The notes beneath the pieces were generated by a model. It had not been told where the DNA came from and searched no databases. It saw only the letters and a list, made by a program, of their open reading frames with translations. Positions 6,215 through 6,215 of a stretch of DNA of 6,215 nucleotides are shown piece after piece. Source of the DNA: Peptostreptococcaceae bacterium (lineage in GTDB: Bacteria; Bacillota; Clostridia; Peptostreptococcales; Anaerovoracaceae). Location: assembly GCA_016650115.1 (NCBI GenBank), contig JAENWI010000093.1, positions 1 through 6,215 on the forward strand. Reading direction: 5' to 3'. Position 1 is the first letter of the stretch; every line of letters begins with the position of its first letter. The position numbers were made by a program, and so were the translations under genes.

Positions 6215-6215
6215 A

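Overview
The window reads as a stretch of central fermentative metabolism from a strictly anaerobic, moderately AT-rich Gram-positive, most likely a member of the Clostridia. Four things suggest this: a single-chain pyruvate:ferredoxin oxidoreductase (PFOR), a short bacterial malic enzyme, the end of an EchF-like polyferredoxin, and strong GGAGG-type ribosome binding sites with very AT-rich gaps between genes. The species cannot be fixed from the sequence alone.

All four genes lie on the minus strand, so they are transcribed from high to low coordinates. In that order they are: (1) the last 79 codons of a 2x[4Fe-4S] protein resembling Ech hydrogenase subunit F (5975-6214, 5' end outside the window), closed by a strong intrinsic terminator near 5923-5947; (2) the complete PFOR gene (2137-5664, 1175 aa), with its own promoter at 5699-5725 and a 7-bp-periodic ATAC motif upstream of it; (3) a small, very basic protein of 88-89 aa with two predicted membrane segments (1768-2037), 99 bases after PFOR with no terminator between, closed by a clear intrinsic terminator at 1708-1742; (4) after about 590 bases of non-coding AT-rich DNA, a malic enzyme gene (1-1178), whose stop codon appears to straddle the left edge of the window. 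Its leader holds a promoter-like pair of hexamers, two adjacent perfect palindromes and a small hairpin just before the Shine-Dalgarno sequence.

The three recognisable genes could form one carbon and electron route. Malic enzyme makes pyruvate and a reduced nicotinamide, PFOR turns pyruvate into acetyl-CoA, CO2 and reduced ferredoxin, and an Ech-type hydrogenase would re-oxidise ferredoxin while making H2 and an ion gradient. The terminators show at least three transcription units, so this is a functional neighbourhood and not one operon. Nothing looks mobile: I see no tRNA, rRNA, CRISPR array, insertion sequence or phage gene. The items most worth a second look are the small basic membrane protein behind PFOR and the regulatory-looking repeats in front of PFOR and malic enzyme. 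I see no clear evidence of an undescribed system.
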